The notes beneath the pieces were generated by a model. It was not told the origin of the DNA. It searched no databases and worked only from the letters and a program-made list of their open reading frames with translations. A stretch of DNA of 64,000 nt, from positions 1 to 64,000 of the forward strand of contig CABYFG010000001.1 in NCBI GenBank assembly GCA_902518185.1, read 5' to 3'. Origin of the DNA: an uncultured Pelagibacteraceae bacterium (lineage in GTDB: Bacteria; Pseudomonadota; Alphaproteobacteria; Pelagibacterales; Pelagibacteraceae). Positions 14,144 through 24,602 of the stretch are shown in pieces (position 1 is the first letter of the stretch; each line of letters starts with the position of its first letter). A program made the position numbers and the translations under genes.

Positions 14144-15263
14144 TCTTTAATTCCTTGTAAGATTGGTCTAAAAAATTTTTTACAGTCTGTAAAAAATCAG
14201 GAACATTTAATAAAAAAGAGTCATGACCTTTATCTGACTCTATTTCAACAAAACCTACATTTGCACCTATTGCATTTAAAGCAATTACTATTTCTTTATT
14301 TTCTTGTGTTGGATAAAGCCAATCTGAAGTAAAAGATATAACAAAAAACTTTGCTTTGGTTTTTTTAAATGCGTCGGATAGATTACCATTAAACTGCTTA
14401 GCTAGATCAAAATAGTCCATAGCTCTTGTTATATAAAGATAACTATTAGCATCAAATCTATCCACAAATACTGAACCTTGATATCTTAAGTAACTTTCAA
14501 TTTGAAAATCTGCATCGAAACCAAATTTGAAATCATCTCTTTCTTGTAGTTTTCTTCCAAATTTTTCTTGAAGACCTTTTTTGGATAAATAAGTGATATG
14601 TGCAGCCATTCTTGCAACAGCTAAGCCTTTATCTGGAATTTTATTTTTAGAAGTATAGTTGCCTGCTAACCAATTATGATCAGCAGTTATAGCTTGACGC
14701 CCAAGCTCATTAAATGCAATATTTTGTGCAGAGTGACTATATGTGCATGCAATTGGCACAGCTGTTTGAGTTTTATCTGGAAAATTACTTACAAATTGTA
14801 AAACTTGCATTCCACCCATTGAACCACCTATAACAGAAAAAAGTTTTTTGATTTTAAAATGGTCAAGTAAATTTACTTGAGCATTAACCATGTCATTAAT
14901 TGTAATAACAGGAAAATCAGTTCCATAAATTTTGTTGGAAACTAAATTTTTGTGGTTTGGACCGAATGAGCCCATACACCCACCAATTACGTTAGCACAT
15001 ATTACAAAGTACTTATTTGTATTGATTGATTTATCTGGTCCTACCACATTATTCCACCAACCTTCTTTTTTTGTTATTGGATTTATACCAGATACAAATT
15101 GATCTCCCGTGAGTGCATGAAATATTAATATAGCATTATCTTTACTATCATTAAGAGATCCATATGTTTCATAAGCTATTGGAAAATTACTTATAGTTTT
15201 ACCACAATCTAGTTTGAGTGGTTTTTTTATAATAATTGTTTTTAAATCTTTATCATTTTTCAT
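14133..15263 (-). CDS. metX: Homoserine O-acetyltransferase
   Basis: alpha/beta hydrolase with GGSMGGMQVLQF nucleophile elbow, ...GHDSFLL; paired with metW. Confidence 0.96.
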   Translation of the reverse strand: MKNDKDLKTIIIKKPLKLDCGKTISNFPIAYETYGSLNDSKDNAILIFHALTGDQFVSGINPITKKEGWWNNVVGPDKSINTNKYFVICANVIGGCMGSFGPNHKNLVSNKIYGTDFPVITINDMVNAQVNLLDHFKIKKLFSVIGGSMGGMQVLQFVSNFPDKTQTAVPIACTYSHSAQNIAFNELGRQAITADHNWLAGNYTSKNKIPDKGLAVARMAAHITYLSKKGLQEKFGRKLQERDDFKFGFDADFQIESYLRYQGSVFVDRFDANSYLYITRAMDYFDLAKQFNGNLSDAFKKTKAKFFVISFTSDWLYPTQENKEIVIALNAIGANVGFVEIESDKGHDSFLLNVPDFLQTVKNFLDQSYKELKNES

Positions 15264-15295
15264 AAATATGCAGATTGTTGAATTGTGAGAAAAAA

Positions 15296-15349
15296 ACTTT
15301 TTTAGCGGTTTTTTTAAAGCGCTCGCAATTCAGGTAAATCAGCGCACCA
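15296..15349 (-). ncRNA. SAM-II riboswitch upstream of metX
   Basis: Minus strand reads ATGGTGCGCTGATTTACCTGAATTGCGAGCGCTTTAAAAAAACCGCTAAAAAAG, matching the SAM-II pattern GCGCUGAUUUAACC-N-UUGCAAGCGC...GCUAAAAAGG; located between a promoter and the metX start. Confidence 0.9.
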
Positions 15350-15351
15350 TT

Positions 15352-15380
15352 TTTGTACAAGAAGTAATCAAGTATGTCAA
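15352..15380 (-). promoter_or_regulatory. Putative promoter for riboswitch-metX-metW transcript
   Basis: Minus strand TTGACA (15380-15375), 17-nt spacer, TACAAA (15357-15352), positioned a few nt before the riboswitch 5' end. Confidence 0.65.
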
Positions 15381-15452
15381 TTTTTTTGAATTATTTGACA
15401 TATACTATATGAAAAATTCTTATTTTATTTATAAAGAACCTAAATTTAAAAC

Positions 15453-16538
15453 ATGACAAACTTAAAATTTAAGAAAATTGATGTAGACGTCTATGAACCA
15501 GGCAGATCTAAAGTCAAGAGACTAAAAAAAATAATAAAATTATCTGCAAATGAGTCTGCTCTTGGAGTAAGTCCAAAAGTAAAGAAATTACTATCAAAAA
15601 AAAAATTAAATTTTTCTAGATATCCAGATGGAAAGTCGAAAAAATTGAGAAGAGCATTAGCAAAAAAATTTAATTGTGATTTTAAAAAAATAATATGTGG
15701 CGCCGGGTCAGATGAAATAATTCAAATGTTATGTCAGCTTTTTTTACGACCAAAGGATGAAGTTATTGTCTCTCAATATAGTTTTTTAATGTACAGAATT
15801 TACTCAAAAATTGTTGGTGCAAAAGTAATTTTTTCAAAAGAGAAAAACTTTAAATTTTCAATTAATGAAGTGTTAAAAAATGTGACAAAAAAAACTAGAA
15901 TAGTTTTTTTAGCCAATCCTAATAATCCAACAGGAACATATTTAACCAAATCAGAGCTTATTGATTTAAGAAATAGATTAAAAAAAGATATATTGTTGGT
16001 TGTTGATGATGCTTACTTTGAATATATGAAGAATTCAGATTACAAATCAGGATTAGATTTATTCAAAAATAAAAAAAATGTTTTTATTCTAAGAACTTTT
16101 TCAAAAATATATGGGCTAGCCTCCTTAAGAGTAGGTTGGGGTTATGGTTCAAAAGAAATCATAAAAGCACTAAATGTTATTAAACCTCCATTCAATGTAA
16201 ATGAGTTAGCCCAATTGGCTGCTATAGAGTCTTTAAAAGATAAAAAGTTTTTATTACGATCAATTAAACATAATTTTTTAGAGGCACTTAGAATTAAAAA
16301 ATTTCTAAATAATTATCAAATATATTCTAATGAGGTAAGTGCAAATTTTTTATTATTAGACTTTTCAAAATGTAAATTTAAAGCTAAATATTTTTACAAA
16401 AAACTAAAAGAAAAAGGAGTTATCCTTAGGTCTATGGAACAGGGCTACAAAATAAAAGACACATTAAGATTAACGATAGGATCAAAAATTGAAAATGCAA
16501 ATTTTATTAAATTAGCAGAGAAGATATTTGATAAATGA
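15453..16538 (+). CDS. hisC: Histidinol-phosphate / aromatic aminotransferase
   Basis: PLP fold-I aminotransferase: LANPNNPTGTYL, RTFSKIYGLASLRVGWGYG. Confidence 0.92.
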   Translation: MTNLKFKKIDVDVYEPGRSKVKRLKKIIKLSANESALGVSPKVKKLLSKKKLNFSRYPDGKSKKLRRALAKKFNCDFKKIICGAGSDEIIQMLCQLFLRPKDEVIVSQYSFLMYRIYSKIVGAKVIFSKEKNFKFSINEVLKNVTKKTRIVFLANPNNPTGTYLTKSELIDLRNRLKKDILLVVDDAYFEYMKNSDYKSGLDLFKNKKNVFILRTFSKIYGLASLRVGWGYGSKEIIKALNVIKPPFNVNELAQLAAIESLKDKKFLLRSIKHNFLEALRIKKFLNNYQIYSNEVSANFLLLDFSKCKFKAKYFYKKLKEKGVILRSMEQGYKIKDTLRLTIGSKIENANFIKLAEKIFDK

Positions 16539-17431
16539 ATAATATTTTAATTATAGGTTGTGGGTTATTAGGATCTTCTTTATTGAGAAAAATTAAGAAA
16601 AAAAATATAGCGAAAAAAATTTTCATTTTTGAAAAATCAAAAAAAAACCTAAGTAAAATCAAAAAATTAAAGTTACCTTGTGAAATAGTCAAAAAACCAG
16701 AAAATGTTATTCATAAATCAAAATTAATTATTCTCTGTACTCCAATGAGTCAGTACAAAAATTTAATTTTAAGAATTAATAAATTTTTAACTCCTAAAAA
16801 TGTAATTACTGATGTTGGATCTTCTAAGGTGAGTTCATTAAAAATAATAAACAAAAATTTGAAAAAAAAAATTTTTTGGACTTCAAGTCATCCCATAGCA
16901 GGTTCTGAAGTGAGTGGACCTGAGTATGGGACACAAAACTTATTTGAGAATAAATGGTGTGTTCTGATTAAAGATAAGAGATCGAGTATAAAACAAATAA
17001 AATTTCTGAAATCATTCTGGAAAAAAATAGGTTCAAAAATTATTGTTATGGATGCAGAAAAACATGATAAGATCTTTTCTATTACAAGTCATTTACCACA
17101 CCTGGTAGCCTACAATCTTGTAAAATCTGCTCAAGATTTTGAAAGAAAGCAAAAATATAACTTAATAAAATTCAGTGCAGGTGGCTTAAGAGACTTTTCA
17201 AGAATTGCTGCTTCAAATGAGGTTATGTGGAGGGATATTTTTTTTGATAATAAAATTAATATCTCAAAAGCGATTGATTTATTTATAAAAAATTTGAAAG
17301 ATTTTAAAAAAGACATTTATCTTAAAAATAATAGGTCAATTTTGAAAAAATTAGTTCAAACTAAAAAAGTTAGATCGAAAATACTTAAACTTAAACAGGA
17401 TACGAATAAGCCAGATTTTGGAAGGAACTAA
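16535..17431 (+). CDS. tyrA: Prephenate/arogenate dehydrogenase
   Basis: IIGCGLLGSSLLRKI, SSHPIAGSEVSGPEYG, SITSHLPHLVAYNLV. Confidence 0.93.
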   Translation: MNNILIIGCGLLGSSLLRKIKKKNIAKKIFIFEKSKKNLSKIKKLKLPCEIVKKPENVIHKSKLIILCTPMSQYKNLILRINKFLTPKNVITDVGSSKVSSLKIINKNLKKKIFWTSSHPIAGSEVSGPEYGTQNLFENKWCVLIKDKRSSIKQIKFLKSFWKKIGSKIIVMDAEKHDKIFSITSHLPHLVAYNLVKSAQDFERKQKYNLIKFSAGGLRDFSRIAASNEVMWRDIFFDNKINISKAIDLFIKNLKDFKKDIYLKNNRSILKKLVQTKKVRSKILKLKQDTNKPDFGRN

Positions 17432-18180
17432 ATATTTTTTAAATTACTAATTTTTTTAACTTTTAAGAATGCCGTTTCATGAATTAATTTAATTGTTTGT
17501 TTTATCGGCATTATTAACACCTTCCTTTTTGGCCCATAAGCATGAATAATTTTAGATTCATTAATACATATACCAACATGCCCTTTCCAAAAAATAATAT
17601 CTCCTTTAGAAAATCTATTAGTGTTTTTTTTTTTACAATATACAATTTGATCTTTAGTATCTCTTGGAAAAAATATTCTATTATAATAAAAATAAATCTG
17701 AACGAGAGCAGAACAATCTATTCCATCAAAAGTTTTACCACCCCACAAATATTTACTATTAACAAATAATCTAAAAATTTTTGAGAAATTTTTTTCTCTA
17801 TGATTTATTCTTTTTGTATCTTTTTTTCTTACCCATCTATTTTTTTCAATTTCTAAAAAACCTTTAAAATCTCTTTTTTTAGATATACCAGAGGCAAAGA
17901 AAATAAATCTATTAGTTTTTTTGAATTTATTTTTTTTTTTTATAAATATATTTGCTTTTGAAACAAAAATTTTATGAGATGGTTTGAAATTAAAAAAAAA
18001 ATTTTTATTTAATATATATCCAGTATAATTATCATAAAGCGTTTTAATTTTTATCCATTTATCTTTTTTTGATAAAATCTTAAATTTTTCTCCATATAAA
18101 ATTTGAGAAACAACCTCTGAATTATACGAAGGTTTTAAATAAATATTTGCTACGGAATGATTAAAAAATTTATTTTTCAC
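17428..18180 (-). CDS. SH3-domain NlpC/P60 family cell-wall hydrolase
   Basis: SH3-like N-terminus and catalytic DCSALVQ...GDIIFWKGHVGICINESKIIHA. Confidence 0.9.
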   Translation of the reverse strand: MKNKFFNHSVANIYLKPSYNSEVVSQILYGEKFKILSKKDKWIKIKTLYDNYTGYILNKNFFFNFKPSHKIFVSKANIFIKKKNKFKKTNRFIFFASGISKKRDFKGFLEIEKNRWVRKKDTKRINHREKNFSKIFRLFVNSKYLWGGKTFDGIDCSALVQIYFYYNRIFFPRDTKDQIVYCKKKNTNRFSKGDIIFWKGHVGICINESKIIHAYGPKRKVLIMPIKQTIKLIHETAFLKVKKISNLKNI

Positions 18181-19546
18181 TTAGTTGGAGCTTATTTCTC
18201 ATTATCCATAATATTATTAAAGATGGGATTACCATTAGAGCTGTGAGAATAAAAAAAGTACCCCAGTCACCATTTAGCCAGTCTACCAAAGCACCTGATG
18301 AAGATGCTAAAGTAGTTCTGCCAGCTGTTCCTATTGAGGCCAAAAGAGCATATTGAGTAGCAGTATAAGCCCTATCAACTAATAAGGAGATAAAAGCTAC
18401 GAAGGCAACCGTTGCAAACGCTGCAGCTATATCATCGAAAATTACTGCCACTGCAAACAATATTTCGGATTTACCAAACCAAGCCAAAACACTAAACAAT
18501 AAGTTCGTGCCTGCCATAATTATACCAGCCAAAAACATTGCCTTCAGGATTCCAGATCTTATTACGAATAAACCTCCTAAAAGGGTAAAAATTACAGTAG
18601 TTATCCATCCTAAAGTCTTAGAATAAATTGCAATATCTGATTTGCTAAATCCTATTTCTTTATAAAAAATAATTGACATTCTTCCTAAAAAAGCTTCACC
18701 TATTTTAAATAAAAAAACAAAACCTATAATACCTAATGCAATAGAAAAACCATTTTTTTTAAAAAAACTTATTATTGGACCACCTATCGTACCACCAATC
18801 CAGGTCAAGCATTTTGTAATTACATTTTCCTTGGTAAATTTATTTGAAAATAATTTATCATTTTCTTTTTGTTTTTTGACTCTGTCTGAGTTAGTAGTCT
18901 CATTAACAAACATCAAACCTATATTCATTAAAATTACTAAAATACTTAAAATTAGAAAAGTTAATTGCCAGTAGTTATCAAATCCAAAATTTTGTAAAAT
19001 TTCTGCGGAAAATAAAGAAATTACACCTCCTAATTTATACCCTGTCCACCAACCAACAACTGCCATTGCAGCCCCTGCAGCCATAGATTTTCCTTCATTT
19101 TCTCCAATTTGCTCAATTCTCAAAGCATCAACTGTAATATCCTGTGTTGCAGAGGCGATGGCAATAATAAGACCAACTGTAATTATAAGAGCTAAATCTT
19201 GGGTTGGACTCATAACACTCCAAAAAATGAGTGAGACCAAAATCAATACTTGCATCAAAATGATCCAACTTCTTCTATGACCAACTTTTTTAGTTAAAAA
19301 AGGAATTTGTATTCTATCTATCAGAGGCGCCCATAAATAATTGAACGCATAAACTCCAAAAATTAAACCAGCCCAACCAATAGTTGACCTGCTTAATCCA
19401 TCTTCTTTGAGCCATAAACTAAGACTACTCCCAATTAATACCCATGGAAAACCTGAAATTGCGCCCAATAATAGAATTTTAAGCATTCTATAATCAAAAT
19501 AAATTTTAAACATTTCTGCAAAAGATTGCTTTTTTAACTCTATCAT
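18170..19546 (-). CDS. AmpG-like MFS permease
   Basis: Multi-TM; GAISGFPWVLIGSSLSLWLKEDGLSRSTIGWAGL and DITVDALRIEQ typical of AmpG family. Confidence 0.85.
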   Translation of the reverse strand: MIELKKQSFAEMFKIYFDYRMLKILLLGAISGFPWVLIGSSLSLWLKEDGLSRSTIGWAGLIFGVYAFNYLWAPLIDRIQIPFLTKKVGHRRSWIILMQVLILVSLIFWSVMSPTQDLALIITVGLIIAIASATQDITVDALRIEQIGENEGKSMAAGAAMAVVGWWTGYKLGGVISLFSAEILQNFGFDNYWQLTFLILSILVILMNIGLMFVNETTNSDRVKKQKENDKLFSNKFTKENVITKCLTWIGGTIGGPIISFFKKNGFSIALGIIGFVFLFKIGEAFLGRMSIIFYKEIGFSKSDIAIYSKTLGWITTVIFTLLGGLFVIRSGILKAMFLAGIIMAGTNLLFSVLAWFGKSEILFAVAVIFDDIAAAFATVAFVAFISLLVDRAYTATQYALLASIGTAGRTTLASSSGALVDWLNGDWGTFFILTALMVIPSLIILWIMRNKLQLSEK

Positions 19547-19547
19547 C

Positions 19548-20987
19548 TTAGTTTCTCCAAAAAGATGGTAAGAATAACACTAAAATTGCAAATAACTCAA
19601 GTCTTCCCAAAATCATACCTAATGTTAATATCCACTTTGATATATCTGGTAATGATGAAAAATTGCCGTTTGGTCCGATAACAGATCCTAAGCCGGGACC
19701 CACATTTGAGATTGATGTTGCTGCTCCAGAAATTGATGTGACAAAGTCAAGCCCCGTCAAAGATAGCAAAGCTGTAATTATAAAGAAAATTAAAAGATAT
19801 AAATAAATAAAAGATATAACAGACGATATAAAATTATTATCAACAGGATTTTGATCGTATTTTAAAATAAATATCCCTTTGGGATAAATAATTTTCTTTA
19901 GCTGATTTGAGATAAAAGAGAAAAGAATTTGAATTCTAAATATTTTAACTCCACACGTTGTAGAGCCTGCACAACCTCCAATGAACATAAGTAATAAAAA
20001 TAAGATCACAGGAAAACCACCCCAACTATCAAATTGGGCATTCACGTATCCAGTTCCAGTCAATATAGATATGACATTAAATAAAATTGCTCTGAAATTA
20101 AATGAATTTGATTTATCAAAAACAAGATATATCGTAAGTATGAATATGCTTAAAAGAATGATCTTAATAAAAGTTTTAATCTGAGTATCATTAAAAAAAA
20201 CTTTTTTGTTGCCATTTAAAAATTTTATATAAACAATAAATGGCAAGCTTCCTAAGATTATAAATACCATCGCTGAAATTTCTATAGATACACTATTAAA
20301 AAACCCGATCGACTCATTATAATTTGAGAAACCACCAGTAGCAATTGTGGTCATTGCGTGAGTTAAGCTATCAAAAATATTCATACCGAGTATTTTGTAA
20401 GATGATGCGCAAAATACTGTTAATATCAAATAAATATAAATTAATCTAAGTGCGATTTCTTTAGATTTTGGAAGTATTTTTTCAGATGAGTCATTACTTG
20501 AAATTTTAAACAGTTGCATCCCACCTACATTCATTATTGGCATAAGAGTAATAGCCATTACAATGATTCCAATTCCACCTAACCATTGTAATATAGCTCG
20601 CCATAACAAAATTCCTTTTGGTATAGTTTCAAGGTCTGGGATTATTGTTGAGCCTGTAGTAGTAATTCCTGACATGCTTTCAAAAAAAGCATTAGTTATA
20701 TTAAAGCTGTTACCAGAAAAAATAAATGGTAGAGAACTAAAAATTGCAATGCTTAACCAAGACAATGCTGTAAGTAAAAAAGCCTGTTGTAGATTTAATT
20801 TTTTATCATGGTCTAAATTTGACAAAAAAAACAATGTACCGAAAATTATTGTAATTATTGAGGCACCTAAAAAGGATGAGTCAAGTTCATCATAGAAGAA
20901 TTGTGCAATGATAGGTATCAGCATAGATATGCCTAGAATTATTAGAAGTATACCTAAAGTAAAAAAAACAGTTTTATAATTTGTCAT
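19548..20987 (-). CDS. trkH: TrkH family potassium uptake protein
   Basis: Selectivity-filter-like segments (ESMSGITTTGSTII, AMTTIATGGFSN, GTGYVNAQFDSWGG, GGCAGSTTCGVKIFR). Confidence 0.95.
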   Translation of the reverse strand: MTNYKTVFFTLGILLIILGISMLIPIIAQFFYDELDSSFLGASIITIIFGTLFFLSNLDHDKKLNLQQAFLLTALSWLSIAIFSSLPFIFSGNSFNITNAFFESMSGITTTGSTIIPDLETIPKGILLWRAILQWLGGIGIIVMAITLMPIMNVGGMQLFKISSNDSSEKILPKSKEIALRLIYIYLILTVFCASSYKILGMNIFDSLTHAMTTIATGGFSNYNESIGFFNSVSIEISAMVFIILGSLPFIVYIKFLNGNKKVFFNDTQIKTFIKIILLSIFILTIYLVFDKSNSFNFRAILFNVISILTGTGYVNAQFDSWGGFPVILFLLLMFIGGCAGSTTCGVKIFRIQILFSFISNQLKKIIYPKGIFILKYDQNPVDNNFISSVISFIYLYLLIFFIITALLSLTGLDFVTSISGAATSISNVGPGLGSVIGPNGNFSSLPDISKWILTLGMILGRLELFAILVLFLPSFWRN

Positions 20988-21074
20988 TTTGAAAGGACAT
21001 TATTTTATGGTAAATAAATTTCAACTCTATATGAATTAGTAAAATCGTAAATTAATGATTTTTTTGAATTATCA

Positions 21075-22637
21075 ATGATAAAAAAAGAGAATTTAGAAAA
21101 AACTAATGCATGGCCTTTTGTAGAAGCAAAAAAAATACTTCGAGAGAGAAAATCTTTTATTGAAAAAAAGGGTAAAATTATTCTTCAAACAGGATATGGT
21201 CCAAGCGGACTTCCTCACATAGGAACATTTGGTGAGGTTGCAAGAACTTCAATGATTGTAAATGCTTTAAAACATTTAACAGATCTTCCATGTGAAATTA
21301 TAACATTCTCTGATGATATGGATGGATTAAGAAAAGTTCCTGAAAATGTACCTAATAAAGAATTACTTGAAAAAAATTTACACATGCCGCTGACTAAAGT
21401 TCCAGATCCATTTAAAAAATTTAACAGCTTTGGCGAACACAATAACCAAATGCTAAAAGATTTTTTAAATAGTTTTGATTTTAAATATAATTTTAAAAGT
21501 TCAACTGAGCTTTATAAAGCTGGTTTTTTTAATTCTTCTCTACAAGTAATTTTGGAGAAATATGATGGAATTATGAATATTATTATGCCCACGTTAGGAA
21601 AAGAGCGCCAAAAAACATACTGCCCTTTCCTACCAATTTGTCCGGACACTGGTCAAGTTTTAGAAATTCCAGTTAAAGAAATTGACAAAAATAAATCAAA
21701 AATAATTTTTGATAATAATGGTAAAGATTTGGAGAAAAGTATTTTAGATGGAAATTGTAAGCTTCAATGGAAGGTTGATTGGGCAATGAGATGGTATGCT
21801 TTAGATATAGACTTTGAAATGTATGGAAAGGATCTTATAGAGAGCGCAATACTCTCAACAAAAATAATAAAATTAATTGGCAAAACAAATCCCTCTGGAT
21901 TCGCATATGAATTATTTTTGGATGAAAAAGGAGAGAAGATTTCAAAATCAAAGGGAAATGGTATAACTATTGATCAATGGTTAGAGTATGCCTCTCCTGA
22001 GAGTTTGTCACTATATATGTACCAAAACCCTAAAAGAGCAAAAAAACTTTACAAAGAAATAGTTTCTAAAACTGTTGATGACTATTTGGATCTGATTGAG
22101 AAAGCAAAAACTCAGAATGAGTTGCAGCTGCTAATGAATCCTGTATGGCATGTCCATAATAGCTTAATACCAAAGGAAAATATGATTATGTCTTTTTCAA
22201 TGTTATTGAATTTAGTCGAAACAAGTAATGCAAATAGCAAAGAACTTCTTTGGAAATTTGTTAAAAAATATAAAAAAAATATTTCAGAAAAAGACAATCC
22301 TATCTTTGATAATTTAGTAGATTATGCAATTAAATATTTTAATGATGTAATAAAATTAAAAAAAAATTATAAAAAACCTAACGCTGAGGAAAAAAAAGCT
22401 TTAGAAGCTCTAGTAAAAACTTTAGATAAATGTGACGACAAAATGAAACCTGAAGATATTCAAACAATGATATATTCGGCAGGTAAAGAAAATGGATACA
22501 CTGAGAACCTTCGAGATTGGTTTAAATTGATTTACGAAGTAGTTTTTGGAGATGAGAATGGGCCAAGGATGGGTTTTTTTATAAGTTTTTTTGGTGTGAA
22601 AGAAACAAAAGATCTTATATTAAATAAAATTAAATAA
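21075..22637 (+). CDS. lysK: Lysyl-tRNA synthetase, class I
   Basis: Class I signature GPSGLPHIGTFGEVART and KISKSKG; LysRS1-type length 520 aa. Confidence 0.95.
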   Translation: MIKKENLEKTNAWPFVEAKKILRERKSFIEKKGKIILQTGYGPSGLPHIGTFGEVARTSMIVNALKHLTDLPCEIITFSDDMDGLRKVPENVPNKELLEKNLHMPLTKVPDPFKKFNSFGEHNNQMLKDFLNSFDFKYNFKSSTELYKAGFFNSSLQVILEKYDGIMNIIMPTLGKERQKTYCPFLPICPDTGQVLEIPVKEIDKNKSKIIFDNNGKDLEKSILDGNCKLQWKVDWAMRWYALDIDFEMYGKDLIESAILSTKIIKLIGKTNPSGFAYELFLDEKGEKISKSKGNGITIDQWLEYASPESLSLYMYQNPKRAKKLYKEIVSKTVDDYLDLIEKAKTQNELQLLMNPVWHVHNSLIPKENMIMSFSMLLNLVETSNANSKELLWKFVKKYKKNISEKDNPIFDNLVDYAIKYFNDVIKLKKNYKKPNAEEKKALEALVKTLDKCDDKMKPEDIQTMIYSAGKENGYTENLRDWFKLIYEVVFGDENGPRMGFFISFFGVKETKDLILNKIK

Positions 22638-23683
22638 TGTTTTCAAATTTAAGATCTTTAATTTTTAAATTAGATCCTGAGACGGCTCATAGTTTAGCAA
22701 TAAAGTCATTAAAATTTAATTTTATTCCTAATATTTTAGATGATGAAAAAAATAACCCTCTTTTTAAGACAAAATTATTTAATAAAGAAATAGATAATCC
22801 AATTGGTATGGCAGCAGGATTTGATAAGAATGCCGAGGTATATAATTCATTGTTCAATTTAGGTTTCGGTTTCGTCGAAGTAGGAACTGTTACACCATTA
22901 GAACAATACGGAAATCCCAAACCTAGAGTTTTTAGACTGGTAGAGGATGAGGCTCTGATAAACAGACTTGGTTTCAATAACCTAGGTTCAAAAAATATTG
23001 TAGATCGAATTAAAAGAAATAATCCAACTGGATTACTTGGAATAAATATTGGACCCAACAAAGACTCAGAAGATAGAGCAAATGATTATATACAGTGTTT
23101 AAAAATATTTAATGGGGTCTCAGATTACATCACTATAAATATTTCTTCACCAAATACTGAAGATTTAAGAAACTTTCATGATCAAAAAAAATTAGATGAT
23201 CTTCTAAAATTAATAGATAAAGAGAAGAGAGATCTTAACTCTAAAACACCTATAGTGGTAAAAATATCACCAGACATAAATGATAAAGAAATTATGAAAA
23301 TATCAGAAGTGCTTTTAAATAATGAGATAGAAGCAACTATTATCTCTAATACATCTGATACAACAAGAGAAAATTTACAAAATAATCAAAGTTATCAAAA
23401 AGGAGGATTATCTGGAAAACCTTTAGAGTCCAAATCTTCTAAGTTAATCAGAAAATTTTTTAAAGTTTTAAAAGGTAGAATTAAAATTATAGGTGTAGGT
23501 GGTGTAGACTCTGGCAGATCTGCTTATCAAAAATTTTTAGCTGGAGCTGATTATTTACAACTTTATACAGGCATGGTCTTTAGAGGCCCAAATATTGTTA
23601 GTCTCATTAAAAAAGAGCTTAAGGAAATATTATTAAAAGATGGTGTAAAAAACTTTAATGAAATAGTAGGAAAAAAGGATTAG
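22637..23683 (+). CDS. pyrD: Dihydroorotate dehydrogenase (quinone)
   Basis: NPIGMAAGFDKNAEVYNSLFNLGFGFVEVGTVTPLEQYGNPKPRVFRL; ISSPNTEDLRNF. Confidence 0.97.
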   Translation: MFSNLRSLIFKLDPETAHSLAIKSLKFNFIPNILDDEKNNPLFKTKLFNKEIDNPIGMAAGFDKNAEVYNSLFNLGFGFVEVGTVTPLEQYGNPKPRVFRLVEDEALINRLGFNNLGSKNIVDRIKRNNPTGLLGINIGPNKDSEDRANDYIQCLKIFNGVSDYITINISSPNTEDLRNFHDQKKLDDLLKLIDKEKRDLNSKTPIVVKISPDINDKEIMKISEVLLNNEIEATIISNTSDTTRENLQNNQSYQKGGLSGKPLESKSSKLIRKFFKVLKGRIKIIGVGGVDSGRSAYQKFLAGADYLQLYTGMVFRGPNIVSLIKKELKEILLKDGVKNFNEIVGKKD

Positions 23684-23698
23684 GGTAATCTAATAAAC

Positions 23699-23727
23699 TT
23701 GACGCCATCTATATCTCACCTTATATA
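23699..23727 (+). promoter_or_regulatory. Putative rpmB promoter, very close to start codon
   Basis: TTGACG (23699-23704), 17-nt spacer, TATATA (23722-23727); ATG at 23740. Confidence 0.65.
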
Positions 23728-23739
23728 GTCGATCTTGAT

Positions 23740-24054
23740 ATGGCAAAAAAATGTGAATTAACCGGAAAAAATCCAATGAAAGGTCATAATGTTAGTCATG
23801 CTAATAATAAGACAAAAAGAAGATTCTTACCTAATCTAAAAAAAGTAAAATTTACGAGTGAACTTTTAAAAAGAAGCTTAAAATTGACGGTTAGTAATGC
23901 AGGGGTTAGATCAGTAGACAAAAAAGGTAGTTTTGATGAATTTCTAAAATCTGTAAAAAACAAAAATTTATCGCCTAGATTAAAAAAATTAAAAAAAAGT
24001 TTATTAATAAAATCTCCGTTTCAAAAAAAACCTGTTCAATCTAAGACTGCCTGA
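23740..24054 (+). CDS. rpmB: 50S ribosomal protein L28
   Basis: [33 protein letters not shown]. Confidence 0.98.
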   Translation: MAKKCELTGKNPMKGHNVSHANNKTKRRFLPNLKKVKFTSELLKRSLKLTVSNAGVRSVDKKGSFDEFLKSVKNKNLSPRLKKLKKSLLIKSPFQKKPVQSKTA

Positions 24055-24602
24055 TGAACAAAATATTCTTGACGCTCTCATTTTTAATGGGGTTAGTAGT
24101 ACTATCTTCTAATTATTTGGTCCAATTCCCAATTAAATATTATGGATTAGAGGAAATATTAACATATGGAGCTTTCAGTTACCCAATTGCATTTTTGATA
24201 ACAGATCTAGCCAATAGATCTTTTGGAAAGTTGATAGCTAGAAAAATTGTTTATATCGGTTTTTCAATTGGAATTATATTTACATTAGTATTTTCTACTA
24301 ATTTCACCGATCTCATTTCAATACGAATAGCGATTGGATCAGGAACAGCATTTATTATTGCACAGCTATTAGATGTTCAAATATTTGATCAATTGAGACA
24401 AAAAAAATGGTTCGTTGCTCCTTTAACATCCTCTCTAATTGGATCTACTGTGGATACTTTTTTGTTTTTTTCTATCTCTTTTTATGGAACAGTAATACCG
24501 TGGTTAACATTATCTCTTGGTGATTTAGCAGTTAAAATTTTTGTTGCCTTAGTAATGTTGATACCTTTTAGATTGTTATTAGGTACCTTAAAAGCAGTAT
24601 AA
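24054..24602 (+). CDS. Queuosine precursor transporter (VUT/YhhQ family)
   Basis: Multi-TM; FSYPIAFLITDLANRSFGKLIARKIVYIGF pattern of the VUT_1/YhhQ family. Confidence 0.85.
   Translation: MNKIFLTLSFLMGLVVLSSNYLVQFPIKYYGLEEILTYGAFSYPIAFLITDLANRSFGKLIARKIVYIGFSIGIIFTLVFSTNFTDLISIRIAIGSGTAFIIAQLLDVQIFDQLRQKKWFVAPLTSSLIGSTVDTFLFFSISFYGTVIPWLTLSLGDLAVKIFVALVMLIPFRLLLGTLKAV

Noticed and set aside
20563-20895. 110-aa plus-strand ORF inside trkH
   Set aside because: Antisense to a clear TrkH coding region
22687-23061. 124-aa minus-strand ORF inside pyrD
   Set aside because: Antisense shadow ORF of conserved gene
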